Below are positions 9,723-20,363 of a stretch of 46,021 nt of DNA, one piece after another. Position 1 is the first letter of the stretch, and every line of letters begins with the position of its first letter. A program made the position numbers and the translations under genes. The stretch is from Stenotrophomonas raiganjensis (SeqCode) (GTDB lineage Bacteria; Pseudomonadota; Gammaproteobacteria; Xanthomonadales; Xanthomonadaceae). Where the stretch lies: the NCBI RefSeq assembly GCF_030658505.1, contig NZ_JAUTXR010000166.1:1-46021 (forward strand), in the 5' to 3' direction. The notes beneath the pieces were generated by a model. It was not told the DNA's origin. It did no database searches and worked only from the letters and a program-made list of their open reading frames with translations.

Positions 9723-9915
9723 CCACGCATGGCGTGGATCCATCGTGTCGACCAAGGTCGACACCTACCAAGGGCAGAGCGCCGGCCCCAACGGATCGCA
9801 GCAAACTGTCGAAGGCGGGGTGGGTCCGCTGGCGGGGGTGTCCGCGGCATGGATGCCGCGGCCAAGCCCCCAAGGACGGGTTTACGGCGTCCCCCGCCAG
9901 CGGACCCACCCCGCC
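9723..9915 (+). repeat. Composite palindromic element, copy A
   Basis: Three stacked palindromes. Two are SMAG-like hairpins: 9723-9737 (CCACGC-ATG-GCGTGG) and 9745-9764 (GTGTCGACC-AA-GGTCGACAC). The third is a large structure whose 25-base arms 9814-9838 and 9891-9915 are exact reverse complements. The loop holds a further hairpin at 9842-9861 (CCGCGGCAT-GG-ATGCCGCGG). GTTGCTTCGG is iterated just to the right (9934-9955). A second copy in opposite orientation lies at 44735-44906. The element fills most of the gap between ygiB and ilvD. No credible gene is seen in it. Confidence 0.85.
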
Positions 9916-9960
9916 TCCCGCAGGAAGCCCGCTGTTGCTTCGGCTGTTGCTTCGGCAGGT

Positions 9961-9977
9961 GCCGGGCGCAGCCCGGC
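9961..9977. repeat. Short palindrome upstream of ilvD
   Basis: GCCGGGC-GCA-GCCCGGC is a perfect 7-bp stem with a 3-base loop, like the REP units of this genome. It is 92 bases before the ilvD start and may belong to the composite repeat or to the leader of ilvD. No leucine/valine/isoleucine-rich leader peptide or T-run follows, so I see no attenuator. Confidence 0.5.
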
Positions 9978-10068
9978 CGGACCATCTCCGGTGGTTGCAG
10001 CAGCAACCGAAAAAATTGGCCATGATCGGCTGACCCCCACGTCGTACGGCCCGCCCGTTCCGCCAGCC

Positions 10069-11907
10069 ATGCCCGAATACCGTTCCCGCACCTCCACCGC
10101 CGGCCGCAACATGGCCGGCGCCCGCGCCCTGTGGCGTGCCACCGGCATGAAGGACGGCGACTTCCACAAGCCGATCATCGCCATCGCCAACTCCTTCACC
10201 CAGTTCGTGCCCGGCCACGTGCACCTGAAGGACCTCGGCCAGCTGGTCGCGCGCGAAATCGAACAGGTCGGCGGCGTCGCCAAGGAATTCAACACCATCG
10301 CCGTGGACGACGGCATCGCGATGGGCCACGACGGCATGCTGTACTCGCTGCCCAGCCGCGAAATCATCGCCGACGCCGTGGAATACATGGTCAATGCGCA
10401 CTGCGCCGACGCGCTGGTGTGCATCAGCAACTGCGACAAGATCACCCCCGGCATGCTGATGGCCGCGCTGCGCCTCAACATCCCGGTGGTGTTCGTTTCC
10501 GGCGGGCCGATGGAAGCCGGCAAGACCAAGCTGTCCGAGCACAAGTTGGACCTGGTCGATGCAATGGTGGTGGCCGCCGATGACAGCGCCTCCGACGAGA
10601 AGGTCGCGGCCTTTGAGCGCAGCGCCTGCCCCACCTGCGGCTCCTGCTCGGGCATGTTCACCGCCAACTCGATGAACTGCCTGACCGAAGCGCTGGGCCT
10701 GTCGCTGCCCGGCAACGGCACTACGCTGGCCACCCACGCCGACCGCGAAGCACTGTTCCGCCGCGCCGGCCGCCTGATCGTCGAGCTCTGCCATCGCTGG
10801 TATGGCGGCGAAGACCCGAGCGCGCTGCCGCGCGGCATCGCCACCCAGGCCGCGTTCGCCAATGCGATGACCCTGGACATCGCCATGGGCGGATCGACCA
10901 ACACCATCCTGCACCTGCTGGCCGCGGCGCAGGAAGCCGAGGTCGACTTCGACCTGACCCACATCGACGCGCTGTCGCGGCGCGTCCCGCAGCTGTGCAA
11001 GGTGGCGCCGAACACGCCCAAGTACCACATCGAAGACGTGCACCGCGCCGGCGGCGTGTTCGGCATCCTGGGTGAACTGGACCGCGCCGGCCTGCTCGAA
11101 ACCACGGTACCAACCGTGCACAGCGCCAGCCTGGCCGACGCGCTGGAACGCTGGGACGTGGTGCGCAGTGACAACGACACCCTGCACACCTTCTTCAAGG
11201 CCGGCCCGGCCGGCATCCCCACCCAGGAGGGCTTCAGCCAGGCCACGCGCTGGCCGACGCTGGACGTGGACCGCGCCGAGGGCTGCATCCGCTCACTGCA
11301 GCATGCGTACTCACTGGAAGGTGGCCTCGCCGTGCTGCGCGGCAACCTGGCCATCGATGGCTGCGTGGTGAAGACCGCCGGCGTGGACGAATCGATCCAC
11401 GTGTTCGAGGGCCCCGCGCGCGTCTACGAAAGCCAGGACGCCGCCGTCGCCGGCATCCTCGCCGACGAAGTGCAACCCGGCGAGGTGGTGGTGATCCGCT
11501 ACGAAGGCCCGAAGGGTGGCCCCGGCATGCAGGAAATGCTCTATCCGACCAGCTACCTGAAGTCGAAAGGGCTGGGCAAGCAGTGCGCGCTGCTGACCGA
11601 CGGCCGCTTCTCCGGTGGCACCTCGGGCCTGTCGATCGGCCACGTCTCGCCGGAAGCCGCCAGCGGCGGTGTCATCGGCCTGGTGGAAGACGGCGACCGC
11701 ATCCGCATCGACATTCCGGCCCGCCGCATCGATCTGCTGCTGGACGAGGCCACGCTGGCCCAGCGCCGCGCCGACGCCGATGCACGCGGCTGGAAACCGC
11801 GCGCACCGCGCCCACGCAAGGTCACCAGCGCGTTGAAGGCCTACGCCCTGCTCGCCACCAGCGCAGACAAGGGTGCCGTCCGCAACACCGCCCTGCTGGG
11901 CGATTGA
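10069..11907 (+). CDS. ilvD: Dihydroxy-acid dehydratase
   Basis: 612 residues, close to the usual ~616. It dehydrates 2,3-dihydroxy-isovalerate and -methylvalerate in valine and isoleucine synthesis, in the cytoplasm. Iron-sulfur ligands are visible at C122 in '[12 protein letters not shown]' and in the C187-x2-C190-x2-C193 run '[19 protein letters not shown]'. The family motifs '[12 protein letters not shown]' and, near the C-terminus, '[24 protein letters not shown]' follow. The start [26 protein letters not shown] matches the family N-terminus. Longer in-frame sequence upstream is repeat DNA. The gene stands alone, not in an ilv operon, behind a repeat-filled leader. Confidence 0.97.
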   Translation: MPEYRSRTSTAGRNMAGARALWRATGMKDGDFHKPIIAIANSFTQFVPGHVHLKDLGQLVAREIEQVGGVAKEFNTIAVDDGIAMGHDGMLYSLPSREIIADAVEYMVNAHCADALVCISNCDKITPGMLMAALRLNIPVVFVSGGPMEAGKTKLSEHKLDLVDAMVVAADDSASDEKVAAFERSACPTCGSCSGMFTANSMNCLTEALGLSLPGNGTTLATHADREALFRRAGRLIVELCHRWYGGEDPSALPRGIATQAAFANAMTLDIAMGGSTNTILHLLAAAQEAEVDFDLTHIDALSRRVPQLCKVAPNTPKYHIEDVHRAGGVFGILGELDRAGLLETTVPTVHSASLADALERWDVVRSDNDTLHTFFKAGPAGIPTQEGFSQATRWPTLDVDRAEGCIRSLQHAYSLEGGLAVLRGNLAIDGCVVKTAGVDESIHVFEGPARVYESQDAAVAGILADEVQPGEVVVIRYEGPKGGPGMQEMLYPTSYLKSKGLGKQCALLTDGRFSGGTSGLSIGHVSPEAASGGVIGLVEDGDRIRIDIPARRIDLLLDEATLAQRRADADARGWKPRAPRPRKVTSALKAYALLATSADKGAVRNTALLGD

Positions 11908-11917
11908 TCCCGATGCG

Positions 11918-11940
11918 GTAGTGCCGGCCGCTGGCCGGCA
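11918..11940 (+). repeat. SMAG monomer downstream of ilvD
   Basis: GTAG header at 11918-11921 followed by the hairpin TGCCGGCCGCTGGCCGGCA. It begins 11 bases after the ilvD stop and ends about 40 bases before the next gene, so it may stabilise or terminate the ilvD transcript. Confidence 0.8.
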
Positions 11941-11980
11941 TCTGGGCGCATCATGTGCAGCCCTGTACATGGACGTCACG

Positions 11981-12571
11981 ATGCGCTTCGGCCTGATGCT
12001 TTTCTCATGGGTGATCGCCGCACCTGTACTCGCCGGCGAATGCCAGTTCGACAATCGCGCCGAACTGCTGGCGATGCCACCCGATGCATTCAATCAAGGG
12101 CCCGGCGAGGGCTGGGACGCACTTGTCGAGCGCGCAGGCTGCCAGTTGGAACTGGCTGACCTGTTCGCCGCATACCGGCGCCAGGCCAAGGCAAGCGGCC
12201 ACCCAGAGCTGGCCTGGCACGAGGCGCAACTGCGTGCCTACGAGGGGCAACGCGATCCCGCCAGCGCGCTGATGCGGTTGACGTACAAGCCTGCCGACGC
12301 CGACCCGGAGGGTTGGAACCCCTACGTGGATGCGACCATCGCCTTTCTGGATGACGACCTGCCGGCACTACGACGTGCGCGCGCGCGCTTGGCCGCCCTG
12401 CCGCTGCCACCCGGTACCACGCTCAGGGAAGGGATGGTCGAGATGCCTAGCGCGCAGGGCCTGCAGCACGTCGCATGGCCACCGCGGCTGAAGGCGGTGG
12501 ACGACCTGATCCGCTGCATGTACCAGCCCTACGCACTGGCGTCCGAGTCATGCCCGCAGTCGCAGGACTGA
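11981..12571 (+). CDS. Small secreted protein of unknown function
   Basis: 196 residues from ATG 11981. An in-frame ATG at 11969 would add four residues. MRFGLMLFSWVIAAPVLAG is a clear Sec signal peptide with probable cleavage after Ala18. The mature part starts with a cysteine region (ECQFDNRAELLAMPPDAF) and contains further Cys (GCQLELADLF, IRCMYQPYALASESC), so two disulfides are possible in the periplasm. The middle looks helical with a TPR-like alternation (WHEAQLRAYEGQRDPASALMRLTY). I do not recognise a named family. It converges on dinG with only 21 bases between the stops. Confidence 0.7.
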   Translation: MRFGLMLFSWVIAAPVLAGECQFDNRAELLAMPPDAFNQGPGEGWDALVERAGCQLELADLFAAYRRQAKASGHPELAWHEAQLRAYEGQRDPASALMRLTYKPADADPEGWNPYVDATIAFLDDDLPALRRARARLAALPLPPGTTLREGMVEMPSAQGLQHVAWPPRLKAVDDLIRCMYQPYALASESCPQSQD

Positions 12572-12592
12572 AAGGCGAAACGACCCCGCTCC

Positions 12593-14695
12593 TCAGCCGA
12601 TGGTGCGCTTGAACGGCGGCAGCGCGTCGATGATGCGCTTGCCGTAGCGGCGGGTCAGCAGCCGCGAATCGAGGATGACCACGCGGCCGGTGTCGGTGGA
12701 GGTTCGGATCAGGCGGCCGGCGAACTGGGTCAGCGTGCGCAGCGCATGCGGAATGGCGATCAGGTTGAACGCATTGAGCCCGCGCCCCTCGAACCATTCA
12801 CTGAGGGTGGCGGTCTGCGGGTCGGTCGGCACCGCAAACGGCACCTGGGTGATCACCACCGTGGTGCAGGCCTCGCCGGGCAGGTCGAGGCCTTCGCCGA
12901 ACGAATTCAGGCCGAACAGTACCGAACCTTCCCCTGCCGCCACGCGGCGCAGGTGCTCGTCGATCAGCCGGGTCTTGGACATCTCGCCCTGCACCAGTAC
13001 CTGCTTGCGGCGCGCGGCCGACATCAGCCCGGCCACCTTCTCCATCTTCCAGCGCGAGGTGAACAGCACCATCGAGCCCTTGGCCCAGTCCAGTTCGGTG
13101 TCGAGGTAACGCGCCACTTCACGCGGGTGGCCTTCGCGGTCATCCGGCGTGACCGGGAACTTCGGCACGATCAGCTCGGCCTGGTTGGGCAGATCGAATG
13201 GCGAGGACAGCGAGACCATCTCGGCCTCTTCCGGAATGCCGTTGTCGATCGCCAGTGACTGGAAATCGCCACCACCGGTGAGCGTCGCCGAGGTCATCAC
13301 CACCGAGTCCACTTCATCCCACAGCAGCTTGCGCAGCACGTGCGCGGCCGACACCGGCGAGCCATGCAGCACCAGGTCGCCATCGCGGGTGGCGGTGACC
13401 CAGCGCGCCATCGGCGGCGCGCCGTCCTTGTCCTCGCGGCGCCACGCCTGCCACAGGTTGTACTGCTGCTCGATCATTTCCAGCGCCATGCCCAGGTTGC
13501 GCTGCAGGCGCTCGCGCGCGGCATCGTCCGGCTTGCCCTTGGCCACCTGTGCGGTGGCGGCATGCGCCCAGTTGTAGAGGCTGCGGGTGTCGTCGGCCAA
13601 CGCTTCGATCGGCTCGCGCCAGGCCTCGGGCAGGCGCCCGTTGGCGGCGCGCCACATCGGTTCCTCGTCGGCCGGCGCCGGCATCCATACCCGCTCGATA
13701 TGGTCGCGGAACGCGCGCAGCTGCTTGGCCACGTTGCTGGCCACCTCGATCGCCTCGTTCGGCAACAGGTTGCCAAGGCGGTCCTTGTCGACCGCGCGGT
13801 AGGCACCGGCGATCAGGATCTGCAGGCGGCCGGTGCGCTTGGCCATTTCATCCAGCGCCAGGCTGGCCGCGCCCTGGTCGATCGCCACGTTGCCAATGTG
13901 ATGGCCTTCGTCCAGCACCAGCAGCATGTCCGACGGCGGCGCGATCAACGGCTGGCCGTTGTCGCTGTCGCCGATCGACAGCGCCGACAGCAGCAGCGCG
14001 TGGTTGGTGACCACGATCTGTGCGTCGCGCACCGTATTGCGCGAACGCAGCACCGCGCACTGCGCCGAATAGGCGCAGCGGCGCCCGGCGCAGCCCGAAG
14101 CCGGCGTGGTGATGCGGCTGCGCAGGCCGGGGCTGATGGTCTCCGGCGCGTTGTCGATATCGCCGTCCCAGCTGCCGCCGGTGAAGGCGTCGGTCAGGCG
14201 CTTGGCGATGTCCATCTCGATCGGCGCCAGCGGCCGGTCGAACAAGGGTGCGTCATCCTCGAACATGCCGCCCTGCGAACCCTCGCCCTGCGCCTCGGCA
14301 GCATTGCGCGTGCACAGGTAGCGGGTACGGCCCTTGGCCAGCGCCACGGTTGCTTCCAGGCCGGTGGCCTTGAGGAAATTCGGGATATCGCGCTCGACCA
14401 GCTGCGACTGCAGCGCCACGGTGCCGGTGCTGATCACCAGCTTCTTCTTGGTGGCCAGCGCAATCGGTACGCCCGCGGTGAGGTAGCCCAGGCTCTTGCC
14501 GACGCCGGTGGGCGCCTCGACCACGCCAACGCCGCCGCTCTTCGACAGCGCGCGCGACACCACGCCGATCATCTGGCTCTGCGAGCGGCGGGTGGAGAAG
14601 CCGGGAGTATTGGCCTGCAGCGTCGTGTACGCCTTGCGGATCGCGTCCTTCAAGGTGTCATCGAGCGTGCGCGGAGCGGCGACGGTTTCGGTCAC
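12593..14695 (-). CDS. dinG: DinG-type ATP-dependent DNA helicase
   Basis: 700 residues, starting at GTG 14695. Walker A is APTGVGKS (K67). The iron-sulfur cluster ligands appear as the cysteine of 'RYLCTRNAAEA' plus C-x4-C-x5-C in 'CAGRRCAYSAQC'. The DEAH-type Walker B is 'LVLDEGHHIGN'. Downstream motifs of the XPD/DinG superfamily-2 core are present (VMTSATLT, VLFGLNSFGEGLDLPG, QFAGRLIRTSTDTG, with the last arginines being motif VI). DinG unwinds R-loops and forked DNA and is SOS-linked in E. coli. I see no clear LexA box upstream. The gene is monocistronic between convergent and same-strand neighbours. Confidence 0.95.
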   Translation of the reverse strand: MTETVAAPRTLDDTLKDAIRKAYTTLQANTPGFSTRRSQSQMIGVVSRALSKSGGVGVVEAPTGVGKSLGYLTAGVPIALATKKKLVISTGTVALQSQLVERDIPNFLKATGLEATVALAKGRTRYLCTRNAAEAQGEGSQGGMFEDDAPLFDRPLAPIEMDIAKRLTDAFTGGSWDGDIDNAPETISPGLRSRITTPASGCAGRRCAYSAQCAVLRSRNTVRDAQIVVTNHALLLSALSIGDSDNGQPLIAPPSDMLLVLDEGHHIGNVAIDQGAASLALDEMAKRTGRLQILIAGAYRAVDKDRLGNLLPNEAIEVASNVAKQLRAFRDHIERVWMPAPADEEPMWRAANGRLPEAWREPIEALADDTRSLYNWAHAATAQVAKGKPDDAARERLQRNLGMALEMIEQQYNLWQAWRREDKDGAPPMARWVTATRDGDLVLHGSPVSAAHVLRKLLWDEVDSVVMTSATLTGGGDFQSLAIDNGIPEEAEMVSLSSPFDLPNQAELIVPKFPVTPDDREGHPREVARYLDTELDWAKGSMVLFTSRWKMEKVAGLMSAARRKQVLVQGEMSKTRLIDEHLRRVAAGEGSVLFGLNSFGEGLDLPGEACTTVVITQVPFAVPTDPQTATLSEWFEGRGLNAFNLIAIPHALRTLTQFAGRLIRTSTDTGRVVILDSRLLTRRYGKRIIDALPPFKRTIG

Positions 14696-14849
14696 GCCGG
14701 GAACTACCGTAGCTGGATCAGGCTGGCCATTGTCGCATGGCCGGCCCCATCCACCGCCGCTGGGACCCTGAACGGGCCGGCGGCGACGCCCGACGGCCGG
14801 ATGAACACGCCGGGCAGGACAGGCGACGGCCCGAGGCCGTCACCGGTGG

Positions 14850-15203
14850 TCATTGCGCTGCGTTGCCGCGCAATCGCAGCAGGCGCACAAGGGCCCACAC
14901 CAGCAGCACCACGCCGATGGCTTCGACCATTGCCAGCGCGAAATGCAGCACGCCGAGGATGGCGCTCAGGCTCGACACGGCACTGAAATCACCACTGCGG
15001 ACCATCCACATCGGCAGGATGCCTGCCGCCATCCCACCGAGGCTGGTCAGCAGCAACAGCAGCAGTCCGACCAGGGCGCCGGTGCGGGTGGCATCGCGCG
15101 GTGCGCCGACCACCCAGACCAGGCCCACGCACAGCGCGATCAGCACCGGCAGGCGCACGCCCACCATGCTCAGCACCGTCACCAGCAGGGTTGTGCCGTC
15201 CAT
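14850..15203 (-). CDS. Small four-helix membrane protein
   Basis: 117 residues with four hydrophobic helices (VRLPVLIALCVGLVWVV, ALVGLLLLLLTSLGGMAAGIL, an amphipathic ILGVLHFALAMVEAIGVVL and its continuation to VWALVRLLRLRG). The C-terminus is basic, predicted on the cytoplasmic side. No named family is recognised. The ATG is 3 bases from the aroE stop (15207), so it is very likely co-transcribed behind aroE. Confidence 0.65.
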   Translation of the reverse strand: MDGTTLLVTVLSMVGVRLPVLIALCVGLVWVVGAPRDATRTGALVGLLLLLLTSLGGMAAGILPMWMVRSGDFSAVSSLSAILGVLHFALAMVEAIGVVLLVWALVRLLRLRGNAAQ

Positions 15204-15206
15204 CGA

Positions 15207-16052
15207 TCAGTCCTCGCCGGCCAACACCGCCGAGCCCTGTCGCAGCGACTGGTAGACCTCGTCGGTCTGCGGGCGCACACCGTGCCACTGCAGGAAGCTC
15301 TCGGCGGCCTGCTCGACCAGCATGCCCAGGCCATCCACGGTGTTGCGGCAGTTCGCCGCGCGTGCCCAGGCCAGGAAGGCAATCGCCGCCTCGCCGTAGT
15401 TCAGGTCGACGGCGGTGGTCATCGAGTTGACCAGCGACAGCGGCAGCTTGAACTCGACGTTGCGGTCGCGGCCGGCCGAGGTGGCGTTGACGATCAGTTC
15501 AAAGTCGCCGAGGTCACGCAGGTCTTCCCAGTAGCGGCTGATCGCGCGGCCCGGTTCGCCCATCGCGTCGATCAGTTCGTCGGCACGTTCCGGCGTGCGG
15601 TTGACCACCACCAGTTCGGTGATGCCGGCATCGAGCAACGCCGGTGCGACGCTGCGCGCCGAACCACCGGCGCCGATCAGCAGCATGCGGCGGCCACGCA
15701 GGTCCAGGCCATGACGGTCGGTCAGGTCGCGCACCAGGCCGATGCCATCAGTGGTGTCGCCGTGCCAGCGGTCACCCTTGCGCAGCAGCGTGTTGACCGA
15801 ACCGGCGCGGCGCGCGCGCGCGGTCAGCGTGGTGCACGCCGAGAAGGCGGTTTCCTTGTGCGGCAGGGTGACGTTGGCGCCGACACCGCCCTCGGCGGCG
15901 AAGGCTTCCAGGCCGGCCAGGAATGCATCCGGGGCCAGGTCGATCGCGCGGTAATCCACCGCGATGCCTTCCTGGCGACCGAACGTCGCGTGGATCTGCG
16001 GCGACTTCGAGTGGGCAACGGGGTGTCCGAAGACGGCGTAACGGTCGGTCAT
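15207..16052 (-). CDS. aroE: Shikimate 5-dehydrogenase
   Basis: 281 residues. It reduces 3-dehydroshikimate to shikimate with NADPH in the aromatic amino acid pathway. Substrate-site residues are seen in '[17 protein letters not shown]' and '[11 protein letters not shown]', with the catalytic lysine in PHK, and the paired aspartate lies in '[13 protein letters not shown]'. The NADP-binding loop is '[16 protein letters not shown]' followed by '[12 protein letters not shown]'. The C-terminal '[20 protein letters not shown]' is typical of AroE. The start ATG 16052 is only about 50 bases from the divergent start at 16101. Confidence 0.97.
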   Translation of the reverse strand: MTDRYAVFGHPVAHSKSPQIHATFGRQEGIAVDYRAIDLAPDAFLAGLEAFAAEGGVGANVTLPHKETAFSACTTLTARARRAGSVNTLLRKGDRWHGDTTDGIGLVRDLTDRHGLDLRGRRMLLIGAGGSARSVAPALLDAGITELVVVNRTPERADELIDAMGEPGRAISRYWEDLRDLGDFELIVNATSAGRDRNVEFKLPLSLVNSMTTAVDLNYGEAAIAFLAWARAANCRNTVDGLGMLVEQAAESFLQWHGVRPQTDEVYQSLRQGSAVLAGED

Positions 16053-16069
16053 GGAATCCTCAAGCTGGC

Positions 16070-16075
16070 TAGACT
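16070..16075 (+). promoter_or_regulatory. Possible -10 element for the beta-propeller-like gene
   Basis: TAGACT in the context GGCTAGACTGATG, about 26 bases before the preferred start at 16101. A start at about 16082 would leave a ~19-base leader. No good -35 hexamer is visible, and the region overlaps the aroE start, so the divergent promoters would be back to back. Confidence 0.3.
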
Positions 16076-16100
16076 GATGCTCTTTCGTGCACGGACCCGG

Positions 16101-16976
16101 ATGATGCGCATCACCCCGCCCCTGCTGGTGCTTGCCGCCAGTCTACTCTCTGCCCCCGTGGCGATGGCGTTGAACGAGTACGGCATCGAAGGCATGGGCG
16201 TGGTCTCGACCCGCGCCGAGGAAGGCCGCGCCACGATCAGCGCCGATGGCCAGCGCATCGTCTTTGCCCGCCGCAGCGAAGCCGGCTGGGGCCTGTGGCA
16301 GGCGCGCGTGGTGGACGGGCGCTGGCAGCAGGCGCAGGCGTTGCCGATGGACGTGGCCGGGGAGGCGCGTGACCCCTACTTCAGCCGCGACGGCCACTGG
16401 CTGCTGTTCGCGGCCGGAGACGAAGGCAGGCTGGCGTTGTATCGCGCCGCGCTGGCCGCCGATGGCCGGCTGGGGGCTGCGCAGGCGCTGGCGGGTGATG
16501 GTGGACGCCGGGAGGAGCGTGGACCGGCGCTGAGCGCGGACGGCACGCGGCTGCTGTTCGCCCGCCAGCAGGGCCGCGGTGCCGGCTGGGACCTGTTCGT
16601 GGCGACGCTGGATGCGCAGGGCAGGCGTGGCCCGGCCACCGCACTGGCCGCATTGAACAGCGCTGACGACGAGACCGACGGCGATTGGCTGGGCAGCGAC
16701 GGCGCCGTGGTGTTCAGCCGCGGCAGCGGCGCGACCGCACAGGTGTGGAGCAGCGGTTGTGCGTGGACTGGCGCGTCGCTGCAGCCATTGGGGCTGTCGT
16801 TCAACCAGGCCGGCGGCTGGACCGGCGCGCCGGTGATCGATAACGCCAAGCCGGGCGAGATGATGGTCGCCAGCAGCGCAGCGAAGGCGCCGCGTGCCGG
16901 TGGCGTGGACGTGTACCGGTTGGCCGTGCCGAAGGTGGCGGCGGCGGTAGCCGGGTGCGTGCCGGGCGCGCGGTAA
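16101..16976 (+). CDS. Secreted TolB-like (PD40) beta-propeller protein
   Basis: 291 residues from ATG 16101. Frame-consistent ATGs also exist at 16077 and 16104. The N-terminus ([22 protein letters not shown]) is a Sec signal peptide. The mature chain contains repeated PD40/WD40-like blades: '[18 protein letters not shown]', '[21 protein letters not shown]', '[19 protein letters not shown]', '[19 protein letters not shown]'. This is the TolB propeller pattern without the TolB N-terminal domain, so it is probably a periplasmic protein of unknown role. It is divergent from aroE and ends before a short palindrome. Confidence 0.75.
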   Translation: MMRITPPLLVLAASLLSAPVAMALNEYGIEGMGVVSTRAEEGRATISADGQRIVFARRSEAGWGLWQARVVDGRWQQAQALPMDVAGEARDPYFSRDGHWLLFAAGDEGRLALYRAALAADGRLGAAQALAGDGGRREERGPALSADGTRLLFARQQGRGAGWDLFVATLDAQGRRGPATALAALNSADDETDGDWLGSDGAVVFSRGSGATAQVWSSGCAWTGASLQPLGLSFNQAGGWTGAPVIDNAKPGEMMVASSAAKAPRAGGVDVYRLAVPKVAAAVAGCVPGAR

Positions 16977-16983
16977 CGGCAAA

Positions 16984-17001
16984 TGCCAACCAAGGTTGGC
17001 A
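16984..17001. terminator. REP-like hairpin between convergent genes
   Basis: TGCCAACC-AA-GGTTGGCA, a perfect 8-bp stem, lies 7 bases after the propeller gene stop and 8 bases from the end of the opposite SHOCT gene. It resembles one of the SMAG subfamilies (followed by CCCACCC) and probably terminates both convergent transcripts. It lacks a T-run. Confidence 0.6.
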
Positions 17002-17009
17002 CCCACCCG

Positions 17010-17279
17010 TCAGCGCGACAACACCTTGGCGCGCAACTGCTCGTACTCCACTTCGCTCAGCTGGCCGTTGTCCTTGCGCTGGTTCAACGCGGCCAGCTCG
17101 GCCTGCACGCTGTCCGGCAGGGCCTGCTCACGGGCCACGTGGCGGGCAGCGGAAAGCTGCTCCGGCGGGCGCTTGCCAGCCCGCCAGGCGGCGATGAAGA
17201 CACCGACGATGATGGCACCGAACACCAGGACACCGGTGCCCCAGATCAGCCATTGCATCCATCCCAGTTCGGGTCCCAT
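17010..17279 (-). CDS. SHOCT-domain single-pass membrane protein
   Basis: 89 residues. One membrane helix (WLIWGTGVLVFGAIIVGVFIAAW, about residues 10-32) is followed by a basic linker. The C-terminal SHOCT motif reads 'LAALNQRKDNGQLSEVEYEQLRAKVL', the short helical hairpin with the G-x-L/I-[TS]-x-x-E-[YF] turn. SHOCT domains are oligomerisation modules on many small membrane proteins, and the function here is unknown. It starts 32 bases after the hemB stop on the same strand and could be co-transcribed. Confidence 0.8.
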   Translation of the reverse strand: MGPELGWMQWLIWGTGVLVFGAIIVGVFIAAWRAGKRPPEQLSAARHVAREQALPDSVQAELAALNQRKDNGQLSEVEYEQLRAKVLSR

Positions 17280-17311
17280 CGCGCAGTCCTCCGTCTATCG
17301 TGGCGCTATTG

Positions 17312-19238
<1,927 letters not shown>

Positions 19239-19360
19239 CGGGCAGCCGCGACGGGCGCGGATTCACAGGCACGCGGGGGGCTCGCGCAGCCATTCATTGT
19301 ACGCCCCTGCCCGGCCATGGGCCGTGCGCCTGCGACGCCCTGTCGCACCCGGGTGCGGGC

Positions 19361-19609
19361 TCAGACCACGCCACCGCCGAGGCCAAGGCGGAGGATGCCG
19401 ACCACCACCACGATGCCGTTCAGCACCAGCCCGGCCCAGGCCCGGCCCCGCTTGCTCGGATGGGTGAACAGGATGCCCAGCGCGGCGATCACTGCGCCGA
19501 CGGCGGCAAACGGAATCAGGAACCAGTTGCCCCAGCCCAGCAGCGGAATCAGCGCCAGGATCATCCACAACAGTGCCAGCACGCCCCACAACAGACTGAT
19601 CACACCCAT
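19361..19609 (-). CDS. Small two- to three-helix membrane protein
   Basis: 82 residues from ATG 19609, chosen because GGGAGAGC stands a few bases upstream and the protein then begins in the hydrophobic helix MGVISLLWGVLALLWMILALIPLLGW. Further helices are FLIPFAAVGAVIAALGILF and AWAGLVLNGIVVVVGILRLGLGGG, with a KRGR basic turn between them. This resembles DUF4190-like small membrane proteins, but I cannot assign a family with certainty. It is preceded by 184 bases divergent from the lipoprotein gene. Confidence 0.65.
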   Translation of the reverse strand: MGVISLLWGVLALLWMILALIPLLGWGNWFLIPFAAVGAVIAALGILFTHPSKRGRAWAGLVLNGIVVVVGILRLGLGGGVV

Positions 19610-19793
19610 TCCGCTCTCCCGCAGTTGGTTCCTGGCCCCACCATAGACGTTCCCGTTGCCGCCGCCTACTGCCATTGGCGGGGCTGTCACCACGGCCGTG
19701 CTAGCCTGCTGCCGTGCGTGCCCTGGCCCGGGTGTTGGCGCCGATTCAGAGTGGCCCGCCGATGATCGCAACCAGTCCTACAGGGGTCGTGCC

Positions 19794-20258
19794 ATGAATA
19801 TCCGTTGGGCCGCGTTGGCGGCCATCCTGCTGGTCGCCGCGGGCTGTGCCAGTACCTCCAAGGTGATGCTGGGCCGCGCCCGCGCACCGATCGATCCGGC
19901 GCTGGTGCAGATCTATTCGACGCCGCCGGCCGGCTCCCAGGAAATCGCGCAGCTGGAATCGGCTTCGGCCGTGGGCTTCGGCACCCAGGGCCAGACCGAC
20001 GCCGCCGTGGCACGCCTGAAGCGTGAGGCCGCCGCGCTCGGCGCCAATGGCGTGGTACTGATGGGCGTGGGCAGCAGTGGTTCGCCGGTGGGCATGTCGG
20101 TCGGCGCCGGCACGTTCGGCTCGCATGTGGGCGGTGGCGTCGGCATCGGCATTCCGACCACGCAGAAGCGCGCCGCCGGCGTCGCGATCTGGGTGCCCAA
20201 TCCGGCACCGCCGGCGCGGTTGCCGACACAGGTGATCACACCGCAGCCGCAGCGGTGA
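19794..20258 (+). CDS. Small lipoprotein of unknown function
   Basis: 154 residues from ATG 19794. MNIRWAALAAILLVAAGC is a lipoprotein signal peptide with lipidation at Cys18, and serine/threonine follow, predicting outer-membrane sorting. The mature part has a YbjQ/DUF4156-like look: 'APIDPALVQIYSTPPAGSQEIAQLES', 'DAAVARLKREAAALGANGVVLMGVG', then a glycine-rich stretch and 'KRAAGVAIWVPNP'. This order (binding-type strand-helix-strand with G-A-N-G-V/A-V) is common in small envelope lipoproteins of unknown role. The gene ends 19 bases before a SMAG dimer. Confidence 0.75.
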   Translation: MNIRWAALAAILLVAAGCASTSKVMLGRARAPIDPALVQIYSTPPAGSQEIAQLESASAVGFGTQGQTDAAVARLKREAAALGANGVVLMGVGSSGSPVGMSVGAGTFGSHVGGGVGIGIPTTQKRAAGVAIWVPNPAPPARLPTQVITPQPQR

Positions 20259-20277
20259 CGCAGCTGCGTCACCGCGG

Positions 20278-20353
20278 GTAGTGCCGGCCGCTGGCCGGCA
20301 ACCTCATGAACCTGTCCAACGCCCGGAGAATGCCAGCCAGCGGCCGGCACTAC
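20278..20353. repeat. SMAG inverted dimer
   Basis: A GTAG-led unit at 20278-20300 (hairpin TGCCGGCCGCTGGCCGGCA) faces a second, slightly diverged unit in opposite orientation at 20331-20353. They are separated by 30 bases and located between convergent stop codons (20258 on +, 20364 on -). It can fold as two hairpins or one long imperfect stem and probably serves as a bidirectional terminator. Confidence 0.85.
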
Positions 20354-20363
20354 CCGGTGATGC

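Noticed and set aside
9679..10068. In-frame 130-codon upstream extension of ilvD
   Set aside because: It would translate the composite palindromic repeat. IlvD length and N-terminus fit ATG 10069.
9940..10068. Attenuator or leader peptide before ilvD
   Set aside because: No Ile/Val/Leu-rich short peptide and no stem followed by a T-run; the visible stems are repeat units, and the A-run at 10008 is on the wrong side of its hairpin.
13340..14986. 548-codon open frame on the + strand opposite dinG
   Set aside because: Shadow of dinG with no family motifs; the helicase and iron-sulfur motifs are all on the minus strand.
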